A stretch of DNA of 64,000 nucleotides from Drosophila pseudoobscura. Taxonomy: Eukaryota > Arthropoda > Insecta > Diptera > Drosophilidae. The stretch covers positions 27,714,001 to 27,778,000 of the forward strand of contig NC_046679.1 in NCBI RefSeq assembly GCF_009870125.1, written 5' to 3'. The notes under the pieces are model-generated. The model was given only the letters and a program-made list of their open reading frames with translations. It made no database searches and was not told the DNA's origin. Below are positions 25,762 to 37,880 of this stretch, in pieces (positions within the stretch are counted from its first letter, which is position 1; each line of letters opens with the position of its first letter). The position numbers and the translations under genes are program-made.

Positions 25762-27367
25762 TCCCCCCATAGTAATTGTTTGGCACCAATTGTTTTAAAT
25801 GCTCGACGAGCGTTCCACAAATTGTTTCCCAGGCGTCACCAGACCGCCACACGGAGTGGATGGGGGGCTTTGGGGCCGAGTGCACTCTACACTCTCCGAG
25901 TGTCAACAATATTCGATCGGAATCGAGTTATGAAAGTTTAATTGAAGCAACCGCAAACCAAACACACACAGATACTATTTGAGTTTACTTTTGTAATATT
26001 TTCTTTAATTTGCAAATATTTATTTTAAGTTCTTGTGCACTCTCCACCCACCACTTGTGTCGTGTTGCACAGTGTTGCCTCTCCGGTGGCACGCAGCAAG
26101 AAATTGCAAATGTTTTTATTATAAACAAAGAGACTGCGCTCGTGTGTGGGGCGTTGGGTGAACTTTTGCCGTTTTCAAGTCGAAATCGATGCGCATCAAT
26201 ATTCAATATGTGGCTTTTACTCGCGCTCCGCCTCAAATGGTGGAAAGAAGTGCTAAAAGGGGGCAGCCACTGGCACAAGGAGTGGCAGTCGTCCCATCAA
26301 TGGAAGCAGGAACATCGGTGGAGGAAGAGGTGCAGGCAGCAAACCCAATCATGCAACGCAACCAACGCCATCTGATGTTTGCTTTACGTAATGGAATTGT
26401 GCGGTGAATGCCGCGTGCCACATTTTCGCCTTGTCTTGCCACGCCCTGCGCCCTGCTGCCACACGCTCTTTGTGACTTTCCCCGTATGTCTGTGTCTGTG
26501 TCTGTGGCTGTGTCTGTGCCTGTTTCTGTGAATTTTCCTTGGGATCCCACGCCATATGGTTGTGTGTGTCGAATCCCTACCCAACGACCAAGGACTGTGC
26601 CTTTCAATTGCTTTCCACCGCCGCTTTCTCCTTTACTTTCCATTTTGCGTGGGCAATTGTCAACATTCTTTGGGCGTTGCAATTTACTTTCGATATTAAT
26701 TAAATAAAAATATGCACATGAGTTGGGAAATTAATGGAAACTGCATTGACATAAGCTGATTATAATTTGAGCAGCTGCTTCTGCAGAGACAGAGACAGCT
26801 CCAATGAGCTGGAGCCCCGAGCGAACGCCTCTCTCTAATTTCCATTTAGAAACCATTTCACTGCAAAGTCGATTAATAGCAGAAATTTCCAATTACCCAA
26901 GCCTTATAATCAGAAATTGAATTGTGTTCGAGACGGTTTGTCAGTTCGTTTTTATCGAATCACTCTCGAAGGATACTCTGCCTCATTCTCGGGCTCGCTC
27001 TGTCTGTTGCGCAACAAAGGAAAACACGTGCTCGTATTAGCAACCAGCTAAGTGCTGTTATTCTACAGTTTTACACCACAATTACCAGCTCCCACACACA
27101 CACACACACCCACACACCCACAGGCACACGAACACCCACTGGGAACGTGTCAAAATCGACACCAGCACATGCTCCATGCTCCTGCGACCCCGATAAGCCA
27201 TCGTACCTCGTAACTCGTCCTGCACCGTCGGATCACACCCGCCCTACGTGCCTCCAGGACCCCTTCGCTACGTGTCGAATTCCAAATAGCAGCGCCAGTC
27301 ATAACTGTAAGACAATGTCTGCATGTGATGTGATGACGGGAACGTTGTCACGCAGTCGGGCTCTGTT

Positions 27368-27416
27368 GCGGGTGCGGGTGCGGGTACGGGTACGGGTACG
27401 GGTACGGGTACGGGGG
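27368..27416. repeat. GGGTGC/GGGTAC hexamer array
   Basis: About eight hexamers: GCGGGT units change to TACGGG units partway through. All frames are open across it, which explains the long valine/arginine reading frame there. I do not read it as coding. Confidence 0.9.
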
Positions 27417-29173
27417 CTCTAAGGCTCTACGGAATGAGATTCCGGCTAAATCTAAGGAAGTGGGCGGAGGTGGACGTGAAGGTGATGCAAAGCAGCACTA
27501 GTTAGTATGTCATGTGCATGTTGTCATGGCATATTTCGTTCAAGACTTACCTTCAGTTTTGCAAGCGCACACAGTTTTAGGGGGACCTTTTTAGTATACC
27601 CTTTCAGGAGGCTATTATAGGTGTTTCGACAGAAGTTCTCGAGGCAATAAAGGAAAGATTTCGATCTTTAAATAGCCAAATCTAGAGGCAATCCACTTGG
27701 AGGGGTAACGCCATCGTTATGATCTGAAATCAATCCCTTTATATTCCTTACACAATTTCAATTGAATTACACAACCTACAACAATCCAGGGTACCGCCAG
27801 GGTATCTTTGTTTTCGGCTCCTTCAAGGAGATACTATTTTCTCTTGTTTTTTCGTGATGGCCTTGCAGGAAACTTCTGCCTGCCATCGTCGTCGTCAGAC
27901 TACGTCGTAATCATATCAGCTCTACATTCTGGCAGCCACTCTGCCTTCGCCCTCATTCCTCCTCCCTCCTCCCGGCAAGTGTTTTCTCGTGTTTAGCAGA
28001 AGCGCTACAACGTGTCCTGGCCTTGGTATGAAGCAGATCCACTCTCGTTGTTTTGCTTGTACCTCACTTGGCCTTGTCTGGAGGCTGTGTGCGAAAAAAA
28101 GGATTATGAAAACAACTTAACATGCAGAAACATGGGGCCCAAAAAGAAAACCGAAATTGAATTTCAAATAATCCTCAATCTGCCTCAGAGCTAATCGCTG
28201 TGAATCAAGCGTCTTGGCCACGACCAATTAGTGTAAGAAATCTGAACAAGGCAAAGGGTTTGCCAACCAACCAACCAACCATCCAACCATCAATTCATCC
28301 ATTTATCTATCAATCCGAATGGGGAGAGTTTTTTCCCCCCATGTTGCAGCATTTCTTTGCGTGTTAATAAAGTGACGACAGATTGTGGAACATGTGTCAG
28401 TCAGACACAGATATACAGATATACAGTTGCAGATACGAGTACAGACACCATTTTGTTGTCAATTATTTTTCCGCCAGCAGTCAACATGTTTTGAATGTAG
28501 TCTGCTGCCACCCACATAAACCAGAAACGACCGAGCGACCGAGCGACCGAACAGGAACCCCCCTCTTGTGTCAAAGCACTCAACCTTTGACACACTTGCA
28601 GTTGTGTGTGTCGCCCAGGATGACTTCGAACTCCTCTGAGAGGGGGATCTCCCTGTTGCCGCTGCCGCTGCCACTGTTGCCATAATGAACACAACTGGCG
28701 CCAACAGCGCCATCAGCACAGAGCGAGAGTACTGCATGTTAATTGCCAAAAATAAAATAAAGCCAGAAGCGACAACAATTCCGGAACGGAATGGAATGGA
28801 ATGGATGCGTCGCTTCGTTTTTTTTTTTCCTTCACTTTGGCACAAAAGTATTTTAATTGCTTCGAGCAGTCGGTGGCGGTTTGGGAGGTTCCACTTTCTC
28901 TTCAGCTAACGACGGAATGTGTTCGTATTGTATAAATAAATGGGGGAATTTCCTACAAAAGGAATTTATAATCAAACACAACGCAGGGAAATTAGTGAGA
29001 AATAAGAAAGTGCCTTGATTATAGAGTTGCCACCGTTGCAGCAGTGTTGGTTAGCACTTGAACGCAGAGTTGTCATCCATGACATTTTCGTTTCACTTCA
29101 AACATCCAATGACATGTCGAGGTCAAACCGAAGCTCTTTCTAGTCTTGACAAACAACAGAGTTGACGTCTGTC

Positions 29174-30496
29174 ATGTCGAAAGAAGAAAAAGGAGCAGGC
29201 AGTCCAGAGGCGCCAACCCTCGATTCCGAGATCAATCTGGGCCGTGGACCACGAGCCACTAAGCCCAGATGGAAGTCCGGCGGCAGCAATGACAGCGATG
29301 GCGGCCGTAGTGGTAGCGGCGGACAGACTGACACGGGATCCCCCAAAGAGAAGATCAAGTGGAAGGCCGACGAGAAGCCTAAGAAGGAGCTGAACGATCC
29401 ACGTTTTCGCATCCGACCGCTGCAGCAGGTGGTCTCCGCCTGCACGGGAGCCATGATTACGGCCCTCTTCATGACGCCCCTGGACGTGATCAAGACGCGC
29501 ATGCAGACGCAGCAGTCGCCCTCGAGCAAGTGTTTCTTCTACTGCAACGGCCTGATGGATCATCTCTTGTCCTACCACCACAATGGGCCCCAGCAGCCGC
29601 CGAAGCCGCTGTTTACCAATTCCCTGGACGCCCTGTTCAAGATCAGTCGGAATGAGGGACCTAGTGCATTGTGGTCGGGCCTGGGACCCACTCTGGTGTC
29701 CGCCCTGCCATCGACCATCATATACTTTGTGGCCTACGAGCAGTTCAAGGCAAGGTACATCCATATCTACGAGCAGTACTTCAAGGAGAAAGCCGGCGTA
29801 GTGGAAACAATGTCCTCCATCAATTCGGGAGATCTTCCATTGCCTGTGGTGGTGCCCATGCTTTCTGGCGTGACGGCTCGGATCTGTGCCGTGACTGTTG
29901 TCAGTCCCATCGAGCTGGTGCGCACCAAGATGCAGGCCCAGCCCATGACCTATGCCCAGATGATGGGCTTCGTGAGGAACGTGCTTGCCCTGCAGGGAAT
30001 CTGGGGGCTGTGGCGCGGACTTCCGCCCACAATTCTCAGAGATGTGCCCTTCTCGGGGATCTACTGGCCCATCTACGAGCACATGAAGCGGACTTTCGGC
30101 AGCAGCACTCAGCCCTCCTTCGGACTGAGCTTTGTCTCTGGGGTGCTGGCGGGATCGGTGGCTGCGCTGGTCACCACGCCCTTCGATGTGGTGAAGACCC
30201 ACGAGCAGATCGAGTTTGGGGAGCGCGTGATCTTCACGGACTCCCCGACGAAGGATGTGCACAAGAGATCCACCTTCAGCTGGCTGATGGCCATCTACCG
30301 CTCGCAGGGATTGCCCGGACTCTTCGCCGGCTACGGGCCCAGGCTGTTCAAGGTGGCCCCCGCCTGTGCCATCATGATATCCACCTTCGAGTACAGCAAG
30401 TCCTACTTCTTCTACTACAATGTGCGGCAACACAACGAGACGCTGCTGCTGAACAACCCCAATGCCACGCTGGTGGAGGAGGACGATATCGAGTAG
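29174..30496 (+). CDS. mitochondrial carrier, SLC25A39/40 family
   Basis: This is a 440-residue inner-membrane carrier of the family that in mammals (SLC25A39/40) supplies glutathione to the matrix. Three carrier signatures are clear: PLDVIKTRMQ (residues 102-111), PIELVRTKMQ (245-254) and PFDVVKTHEQ (336-345). Three cytoplasmic-gate motifs alternate with them: YEQFK (188-192), YEHMK (301-305) and FEYSK (405-409). The first matrix loop has KCFFYCNGL (C120, C124), the hallmark of this subfamily. An unusual hydrophilic N-terminus of about 80 residues precedes the fold. ATG 29174 is chosen because the in-frame upstream codon at 29162 is TTG. The gene is a single exon, so an old retrocopy is possible. 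AATAAA lies at 30549-30554. From memory flies have three such genes (Shawn, Tyler and CG2616); position favours the CG2616 orthologue, which is inference. Confidence 0.93.
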   Translation: MSKEEKGAGSPEAPTLDSEINLGRGPRATKPRWKSGGSNDSDGGRSGSGGQTDTGSPKEKIKWKADEKPKKELNDPRFRIRPLQQVVSACTGAMITALFMTPLDVIKTRMQTQQSPSSKCFFYCNGLMDHLLSYHHNGPQQPPKPLFTNSLDALFKISRNEGPSALWSGLGPTLVSALPSTIIYFVAYEQFKARYIHIYEQYFKEKAGVVETMSSINSGDLPLPVVVPMLSGVTARICAVTVVSPIELVRTKMQAQPMTYAQMMGFVRNVLALQGIWGLWRGLPPTILRDVPFSGIYWPIYEHMKRTFGSSTQPSFGLSFVSGVLAGSVAALVTTPFDVVKTHEQIEFGERVIFTDSPTKDVHKRSTFSWLMAIYRSQGLPGLFAGYGPRLFKVAPACAIMISTFEYSKSYFFYYNVRQHNETLLLNNPNATLVEEDDIE

Positions 30497-30548
30497 GAGT
30501 CGTCTCCATGGGAGACGCCATCCCTGTGGCAGTGGGTCGCCCTTTGTA

Positions 30549-30554
30549 AATAAA
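30549..30554 (+). terminator. polyadenylation signal of the carrier gene
   Basis: Canonical AATAAA starting 53 bases after the stop codon at 30494-30496. Confidence 0.75.
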
Positions 30555-33500
30555 CGGCGCATATTTTATGTAAACCCAATGCCAATGCCAACGCCAATAC
30601 CAATATCGAGGCGGAATTCAATATCCCAATTAAGTTGCGTGGCGTTTTCCGTGTTACGTCAATCAGTCGCTGTTGAGGGAGGGAATCAATTTGCATTTTC
30701 ACAGCCTAAAGACTCCAGAATCCAGGATCCTTTGGCCTGTTGCTTTCTGCTGCTGCCTGCTGCCTGCTGCCGTTGACTTTTAATGGAATATTCATTCATT
30801 TGCATTAACTGCAATTTAAGCGAGTGCCAAGCAAATTAAATGAAATTCCCAAAGAACGAGACGGCGAAGAGAAACAAAGTTGTGGGCGGTACGACGAATC
30901 CCTAGAAAATTGAAAACTCTTTCCACACATCCGGCGGGGGGGCGCCGCCCTCAAATGCATTTTCCACTTGAAGTTTTTCCCTTAGCTATAATCGAATCGT
31001 GAAACACTTTCTGTGCGAGGCATACAATCGTTTGCCCGGTCACGTTTCGCCACAGTTTTCCTTCCCGCTTTTCCATTTTGCCGCCCTGCAAATGCAATTC
31101 GTGCCGCTCCGGAGTGCTGGCCCCGAGTGACCGAAAATAGTCGTATGTTTCTGGGATTGAGTGGAAAGTACTGTATATAAATCACAATCGAGAAATAGTA
31201 TCAAAACTAAATAGCACAGTAATTAAGGGGTATTTTTGTCGGCCCCTGGGGGCCTAGCCCCCAGCCCCAGTAAAACTTGATTGCATTTCAGTAGCAGGTC
31301 TCGCTGCCCCTCCGAAAGCAATTTCCCAAATAATTCGCCTACAAAAACTGTCCAACCCGAATATTTCATAGAATTTTTTCATTATGCTCTTTTGTTTTTA
31401 TTAAAGAACAAACACAGCGAGACACACAGAGAGAGAGAGAGAGAGGGGGAGCACAAAGCATACCCAAGCACAAAATACCAAAACAGGCTGTACAGAAGAA
31501 GAAAAAATAAAAAGAAAAGAGAAGGAAAATATATATTTTGTTATTTCCTGCTTTTCTTTTCTGTTGCTCAACCGAACCAAAAAAGATGAGCCATTTCCCC
31601 GGCCAGTGATGAGTGCAGAACACGCTGGACAGTGACTCTCCCAGAGATTGAAAGGGCAATAGAGGTACTGCCATATCATGTATATTGAATATTTGTTCAG
31701 CATTTTCTATAGAGAACTATCAAAGAAAGGGCGGCTCATTTGTGGCTGTGCACTCACTCCAATTGAAATCAGTGATGCCCAAGGAAGAGATCTCCCTTCT
31801 CCCTGCCGTAATTCATCATATTCTCATTTCCGATTCAGAGCAGTTGATTCCCAGAATCATTTGACATTCATTCCTAGGCGCAAATGAACTTTTAATGGCT
31901 TCCCATTATGCAATTCACAAAAGCATACTAATTACGTGGAGAGTACATTTTCCTTCTCAACGAAAATCACATTATTATTATTAAAAAATACTTTACCATC
32001 CGCCTGGATCCACCACAAGCCATGAATGGTGGGGGGCGAGGACCCTGGGAGGGGCAGCATTTAATGTTTAACATTTTATTTCCCCTTTTTTCCCCCCTTA
32101 TTGGTGTTCTTGTTGTCTACAGCTCAACGAAAATTGCCAATAAAGAGAATTAAAATATGCTTTCATAAAAATAATTGAAATTAAATTTAAGCGAATATCT
32201 CATTTGTGTTTCTCCCGGTGCGTGGATGTGTGGGTGTGTAGGGGAATTTTTCACTTAACCATAAAAGGGCCTCTCTGCAGTCCTTTTCTCATCGTTTTTC
32301 CCTCTTGGCTTCCAGTTACTTTACGCCATTGTTGGAGTTGTAGTTGTAGTTGTAGTTGTGGCTGTGTTCCTGGTGTCGGTTAAGGGGGTGTGGCACTTGT
32401 CTATATATTTTCTGCAGGCTGTTGCTTGCTGCTGCTTCGTGCTGTATTTTTTTGTTGTCGGCATCAAAAATATTTTCCCTGCCAGAAACAAGACGAAAAA
32501 AAAGTGTAGTAAAAACAAGGCAGAAAAAAAGCTGTTGATAGGAAGTCCGTCCATTCTCTCGTCTGGCTGTCCTTCAGCTGTCCTGGGCCATCCTTCAACA
32601 TTGGGCCCGTTGTCAGTCGAGAGCCGAGGACCAGGAAAAGAACCAGAGCCAGCCGCTGAGTTTCATTCCCCACTTTTTTTGCCTTTTCCTCCCCTCTCGC
32701 TGTATTGTATTTGCATTTAATTGTGGCATTAAAAATACACGAGAATACAACCGAATACTCGCATAGCAGCAGGGCCGGGCGGGTCGGGATCTTTATTTAT
32801 GGCCGATGGTCCTATCTCATGCTGGCCATGTTTTTTATACGCCTCAGCCACTGGACATTGTGTGGGCGTGGCCCTGCGAATGGATATCCAATTTATACAC
32901 GAGCTGTTCGCTGCGGTGGGGAGGGGAGCGCAATGAAAATGATTTAAGATTGGATTATTGGGTGACAAAGTGTGAAGATATTGAGCTCTGAGTCCCTGCC
33001 CGATTGACAACTAATGAACTGTTAATTGACTAATCAAATCAAGTCGCCTAAGCAGCTGGAAATAGATAGTCCATAGTCCTTGGAATCCTTGGCTCTGGCT
33101 TTAAGACACAACACGGGGTATCCATTTTTATCTTGACCAACGCGCAGCAGCAGTTTCCCCTTTGGCGTCAACTGCATTGGCATTCGCCTTGAAGTTTCCG
33201 CAACTATTTGCTTAATTGTTTAATTTTATGCGCGGAGTTTGGCTCTGGCTGAAACTTTATTAAATCGCGTAATTGTATGACTTTCCATTGGAGGGTGGGG
33301 TGGGGGTGGGGTTCAGCCGGAAAGCCTTCCAGCCTTCAGTTAGTTAACGTTTTGCAGGAAATTTATATTTATATTTCTATTTCAGTTTCTCCTTCGCCTT
33401 CGCCTTTTCGTTTTTTTCTTTTCTCTTGCGTCTTGGCCAAACATCCGTTTTGGCCAGGGTCTGGGTTTTCTCGAGGGCTTCTAATTGTTGGCACTTCCAG

Positions 33501-36500
33501 TGCATGAAAAAGGAAACAATTTCCACGCGCCTCGCCGCCCGTGTGACCTTCAGCCCCCTCAACCTCTTGCGAGTGTTTAATTAATTTCTAGAAAAGAGCC
33601 AAATAAATGGCAGACGGTGCCCCTTTTCCTTTTCCGTGCCCCACTCCGCAAGTCAAAACTCTGCAGAGTAGAAAAATGAAATAATGGTGGAGCGTCTATT
33701 TAAAAATGAGGCTGAATTTTTCACACTTCATGGCCATGCATCACAGGAATCCATCCCATTCCGAAGATGTTAACGAGACGAAGCAGGAGGTGGGGTCCCA
33801 CCAGCATCTTTAAAGGTCGAAAAACATTCTATTTTTTTAATTAGCGAACCCTTTGCTTGCAGGAAGGCGGGGAGGGGTGTCAGCGTGTTTGCACTGTACC
33901 TGGAGCGCGCAGGATTTTTAATTAAAAAATACAGCAAAATTGACAGGATGAAAAAATAATGTTTACCTTGTTGGCCAGGCCGTTGCCGCTGCGTCAATCC
34001 CTTCGACGGGGATTTCTTCTTGCTACTTGATTATTCAGATTTCACATGCTGAAAACGGTTAATTGTAATTTTCCTCTGACCGCGCTTTTCCAAAAATCTA
34101 ATTGCGGTTAATTTGGCTCTTTATAAATGCAGGCCTTTTTGCCCGTTTACTCTTTTTCTTCTCTCTCACTCTCTCTCTCTCTGGAAAGACCACAAGTTAT
34201 GAGAGATTTTTTCTTGGGTTTTTTTTCCTAGCAATTTTGCCTTTTTTCGTGTTGTTTTCCTTTCCTTTGGCCGACTAAATTATTTAAGCGATAATGGGGC
34301 GTAAAAGTCATAACTTTTGGGGGTTGCCTTGAAGTTTTCCCGACCAGCAACCAGGAACCGGGGGTCTGGCACTGTCAAGTGCATTAAACATGAGCCAAGA
34401 GCTCTCTGTATTGTTCATTTCAGGGCCAGAGTTAATTTGCTTAGCCATTTGTTCTGGAACAGAACAGAACGGCGCAGAATGCTTTCCCCATTTCAATTGT
34501 AATTTATGGTAATCGCTGTCTTAATAACAAACCAATTAGAAACTTTGCCATAATTTAATCAGATTTTCGTATTTGCTAAAGGTTTCCTCCAGAAAACTTG
34601 TCCTTCTATCTCTCGAGTGTTTTCCTAGAGAGAAGGAAAAACTTAACGATTTTGCCCTTTTATTTTTTTTACATCTTATATTTTTTTGTTGCTGCTTGTC
34701 TTACTTTACGCTACGTCTGCTTCGTTTATGAATAATTCATGAGGTAACTTTATAAAAATAACGCACAAATGGCACTAAAACAACCTGGAAGGCTGAAGGG
34801 CCTGGGCCGACCTTTGAGCAGAATTTTAAATGCCCTGAAAGCGTGCTAGGTGCGAGTGGAATGAATTGAATTGTAATGGCAAGTCATCTATATATATTAG
34901 AGAAAACTCAGCTGGTAACCGGCAACATTCCCTTTCTAGTACATGATAAAAATGATTATGATGAGTGGCTGAACTAATGTGCCATGTCCTTCCCTTTCCT
35001 CTTCAGGTAATACTATTACTACTAGGAAATTTCTAGCAAAATACTTCGTCTCTCTCTCCCCCTCTTCAACCTGTGAGGATGATGTTTAACATTTTGTAGA
35101 TGCGAGTGTGTCTAGCAACGAAAAATATCGTTTATTATGAACAGAGAAATGTGTATGTTTTGCCAAGACAAAGACTGTATTGTACTGCCGTCGGGCGTAT
35201 GTGAGGGCAGGTCAGGGGAAAGCAAATCTGAAAGCAGCTTAAAGCTTTAAATAATGTAATAAATTATTAAATTTATTTAAGAGAGAGAGAGAGAAAAAAA
35301 CTTGGCAGAAATGGTCGCTGGCAATCGTTTAAGTGCAATTTGCATATTCAACAGATTTTTCAACAGAAACCTAGCAAGAGTCCTGGCATATCACATCATC
35401 ATATCATATCAGGATCAGAGCAGAGTGTGTTTCGGGGGCACAGCAAACTTTTGAGTTTCACCTTTTTGTTTTCTGTTCTGCTTTTTTTTTGTTGTTGCGG
35501 GGCTCATCAAAACTTTGCTGCGGTTTGGCAGTGCCTGTTGTTCAATTTGCATAACAGACGCGTGATGGGGTGGGGGGGGGGGAGAGAATTGTTAAATTTT
35601 TATTTTGATAGCACCTCATATGCAAATGAGTCCGACAGGATGTGGCAGTGGAATGTACTTCCTTTTTGAGCAAGTTGCTTCATTATGTCAGGGAATGCAG
35701 AAATTAATCAAATTAAGATCAGAGATCAGAGGATGCTGATGAATATTCAGGACTCCCATTTGAATATTGCATACAATTTGGCAACAATCTAATTGTGGTA
35801 ATTGAATAATAAATCTATCAAACGATTTCCCATTTTGTGGCAGCTCTGGATTCGATGCTTTTCGTGGAATCAAAAGCAGCAGAAGCCCGCCCTAATTAGA
35901 TGAAATTGTATAATCTGCCAAAAGATGCGGTAAGCTGCTTATATAATTCACGATAATATCCATTCAGCATCGCTCAAAGTCGGTGCATAATTATGTAAGC
36001 GGCTTTTGAAAAATATGTCATTGTCGTAAGGAAAATACGTCAGTAAGCTGATATTAATTTCTCTTGCGCATTTTAATTGTAACTTTCCTTCCGCACACAC
36101 ACACACACACATACGCTACACGGTACACGGTACATGCCACACGCCAAACGCCATACGCGGGCGGAGTCCCACTCCAGTTCTAGCTGCCGCTTTTCGTTCT
36201 GTGTTTTGTGGCTTAATTTCATATCGTTTACCTTGACAACAGGGCACGGGCACGGGTACATCACCGCGAACAACACACACAGAGAGCAGATGGAAGGTGA
36301 CTGGGAGACAGCCTGATGACGCTGATGGGCAATGACAGGGAACGGCGACACCACCATGGACATGGCTCTGGCAATGGCAGGCAATGGCAAGCGACTGCTG
36401 ACAGTCAGCTTTCGCCGTGCCACGGAGGCGGACGGACCCCACGATGTACTGACATGAACAGGCAATGGAGAGCATCAGAGACAGGGACAGACACTGAGCG

Positions 36501-37376
36501 AGAGGGGGGAGAGAGAGTTCTGGCATCAGGGCCGGGGCCGGAGTCAGTCCGGAAATATGTCTGTCTTATGAAATATATGTTGAGCAGTGTAAAGCGTGTC
36601 AGCACTAGGAAGCTTATTGTCGTTTATTTATGAACATATTTTGCTACCTATCTTTAGATACATTCTGCTCTATAAATAATACATTTCAACGGAATCAAGT
36701 TAAAAACAAAATTACAGTTCCGAATGCCGGCGAGACTCTTTCCTAGGGCAAAGTTTGTCAACAGCTAGTACCCTATAATCTTTTTTGCAGCCCTTGTAAT
36801 TTAGTTTGCACTGTTTTTTTAACCAAGTGTTGAAGCTGGAGCTGGGGACTACGACTAATGACTTGGAATTTGTTGCCCGCCAGCCAAATGAGCATGTGTG
36901 TGCCATGCTCTGGCCTGCCCTGCCCTGCCCTGCCCGGCCCTGCCCAACCCTGTCTCTCTGGCAGATGTTGTCGCTTCTGTTTGCCATTAACGCCTCGCAC
37001 AGGCCAAAAAATAGAGAAAACTGCAACTTAAGTGCAACAGAAGCGTAAAAATCATTAAGCTCCAGCTGGTGCTGCTGCTGCTGCCCCCGCAGACTGGCAC
37101 AGACCGACACCGAGAGACTCCCAAAGAGACAAGCTCCCTGACAGAGATAGAGACAGAGAAAGGGATAGGGCGAAGCGAACAGAGGACTCTCTTCCAGCTG
37201 TATCCTTTTTGCATGCCGTCCAACATGACGTATGAGTTATGCAGATAAATTTCATGCCACATCACTCATACGACCCAGCAGCTTTAATTACATCAAGCGC
37301 ACACGAAGCACAATTTAATGCGAATATTTTGTAGTTTCATAATAAAAGTCAAAGGCGGTTGGCAGAAATAGTACAT
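30555..37376. other. intergenic, no gene recognised
   Basis: I see no supported coding exon. Simple repeats are present: GA runs near 31429-31446 and 35281-35294, GTTGTA repeats near 32335-32358, and CA at 36097-36112. A CTGCC array lies at 36914-36948. The reading frames in this stretch are low-complexity or unrelated to known folds. Confidence 0.45.
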
Positions 37377-37384
37377 ATTTATTT
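37377..37384 (-). terminator. polyadenylation signal of the small secreted-peptide gene
   Basis: On the minus strand, AATAAA lies about 75 bases beyond the stop codon of the small gene at 37458-37833. The position suits a short 3' UTR. Confidence 0.55.
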
Positions 37385-37457
37385 ATATACTATGGTACAT
37401 ATGCTCTTGAAACATAGAATTAAAGAAAGATCTGCCAATGATGATCTGAAACGATGA

Positions 37458-37833
37458 TTAATCGCCTTTTTTAAACCTTTTGGGTATAATCTTTGATACG
37501 GCATTGCGTATCGAGCTCCATACTTTTCCAAACCAATCTTTAATGGGCGTGTCACTAGGAGGATCTTTTGTCAATTTCAAAAGTTCTATCACCATTTCCT
37601 GCAGCTCGTGATGTCGGCAGTCTGAAAGGATTAACGGGGGCTATCGGTTGAAATTGCTACAAAAAAAGGGTCATTCATGTTCACTTACTGCTTGGAGATT
37701 CGGCTGTACACTTGGACTTATATTCATAGCCGATATCTTGCTTTTCTAGGGAAGAGTCATCGTCCTCGTTTGCGGAAACTATTCCCAAAAGAATGCAAGT
37801 AACGAATAATACAAAGATAAATGGTCTCCTCAT
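37458..37833 (-). CDS. small secreted peptide with cationic amphipathic C-terminus (two exons)
   Basis: Exon 1 runs 37833-37689 and exon 2 runs 37621-37458, with a 67-base intron (donor GTAAGT, acceptor TTTCAG). The join gives 102 residues. Residues 1-21 (MRRPFIFVLFVTCILLGIVSA) form a classic signal peptide. Next comes an acidic stretch beginning NEDDDSS, then two cysteines (42 and 50). A helix-like part follows (HHELQEMVIELLKLTK), and a tryptophan-rich cationic tail spans about 76-102 with K or R at 81, 87, 92, 96, 97, 99 and 100 and aromatic or aliphatic residues spaced 3-4 apart. I chose the ATG at 37833 because an in-frame ATG at 37884 would bury the signal peptide and overlaps the likely promoter. 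I do not recognise a family. An antimicrobial or seminal-fluid peptide is possible, but that is inference from composition only. Confidence 0.72.
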
Positions 37834-37850
37834 CTTGAAGTCTCTGGTGG

Positions 37851-37880
37851 AACTAAACCAAGAAATTGCAGTAAAATAAA
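37851..37880 (-). promoter_or_regulatory. candidate core promoter of the small secreted-peptide gene
   Basis: On the minus strand an initiator-like TTTAGTT (37857-37851) would start transcription near 37854, and an A/T-rich TTTATTTTA (37880-37872) lies about 26 bases upstream. The resulting 5' leader would be only about 20 bases. Both elements are weak matches. Confidence 0.3.

Larger units (their letters stand above)
20008..29173. other. neuroligin 3' UTR and intergenic DNA
   Basis: The first part must be neuroligin 3' UTR. A canonical AATAAA occurs at 22520-22525; earlier sites are only variants such as ATTAAA near 21943. Nothing else here looks coding. Visible items are a CA run (20793-20810), GAGACT repeats (23157-23176), a 19-base C run (25743-25761), TGTGTC repeats (26487-26530), CA repeats (27093-27110) and a GGGTAC array (27368-27416). 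Confidence 0.5.

Noticed and set aside
26922..27422. A 166-codon plus-strand frame, and an initiator-like TCAGTT near 26940
   Set aside because: The frame crosses CA and GGGTAC microsatellites and has no domain. The DPE-like motif is one base off the required spacing, so I do not call a promoter.
27590..27680. 'agtataccctttcagg' that resembles the end of a Drosophila repeat element
   Set aside because: Only a dozen bases match and no second end or core motif is nearby.
29123..30562. A 479-codon open frame on the minus strand across the whole carrier gene
   Set aside because: It mirrors the GC-rich third positions of the real + strand gene. It has no recognisable domain, while the + frame has all three carrier signatures.
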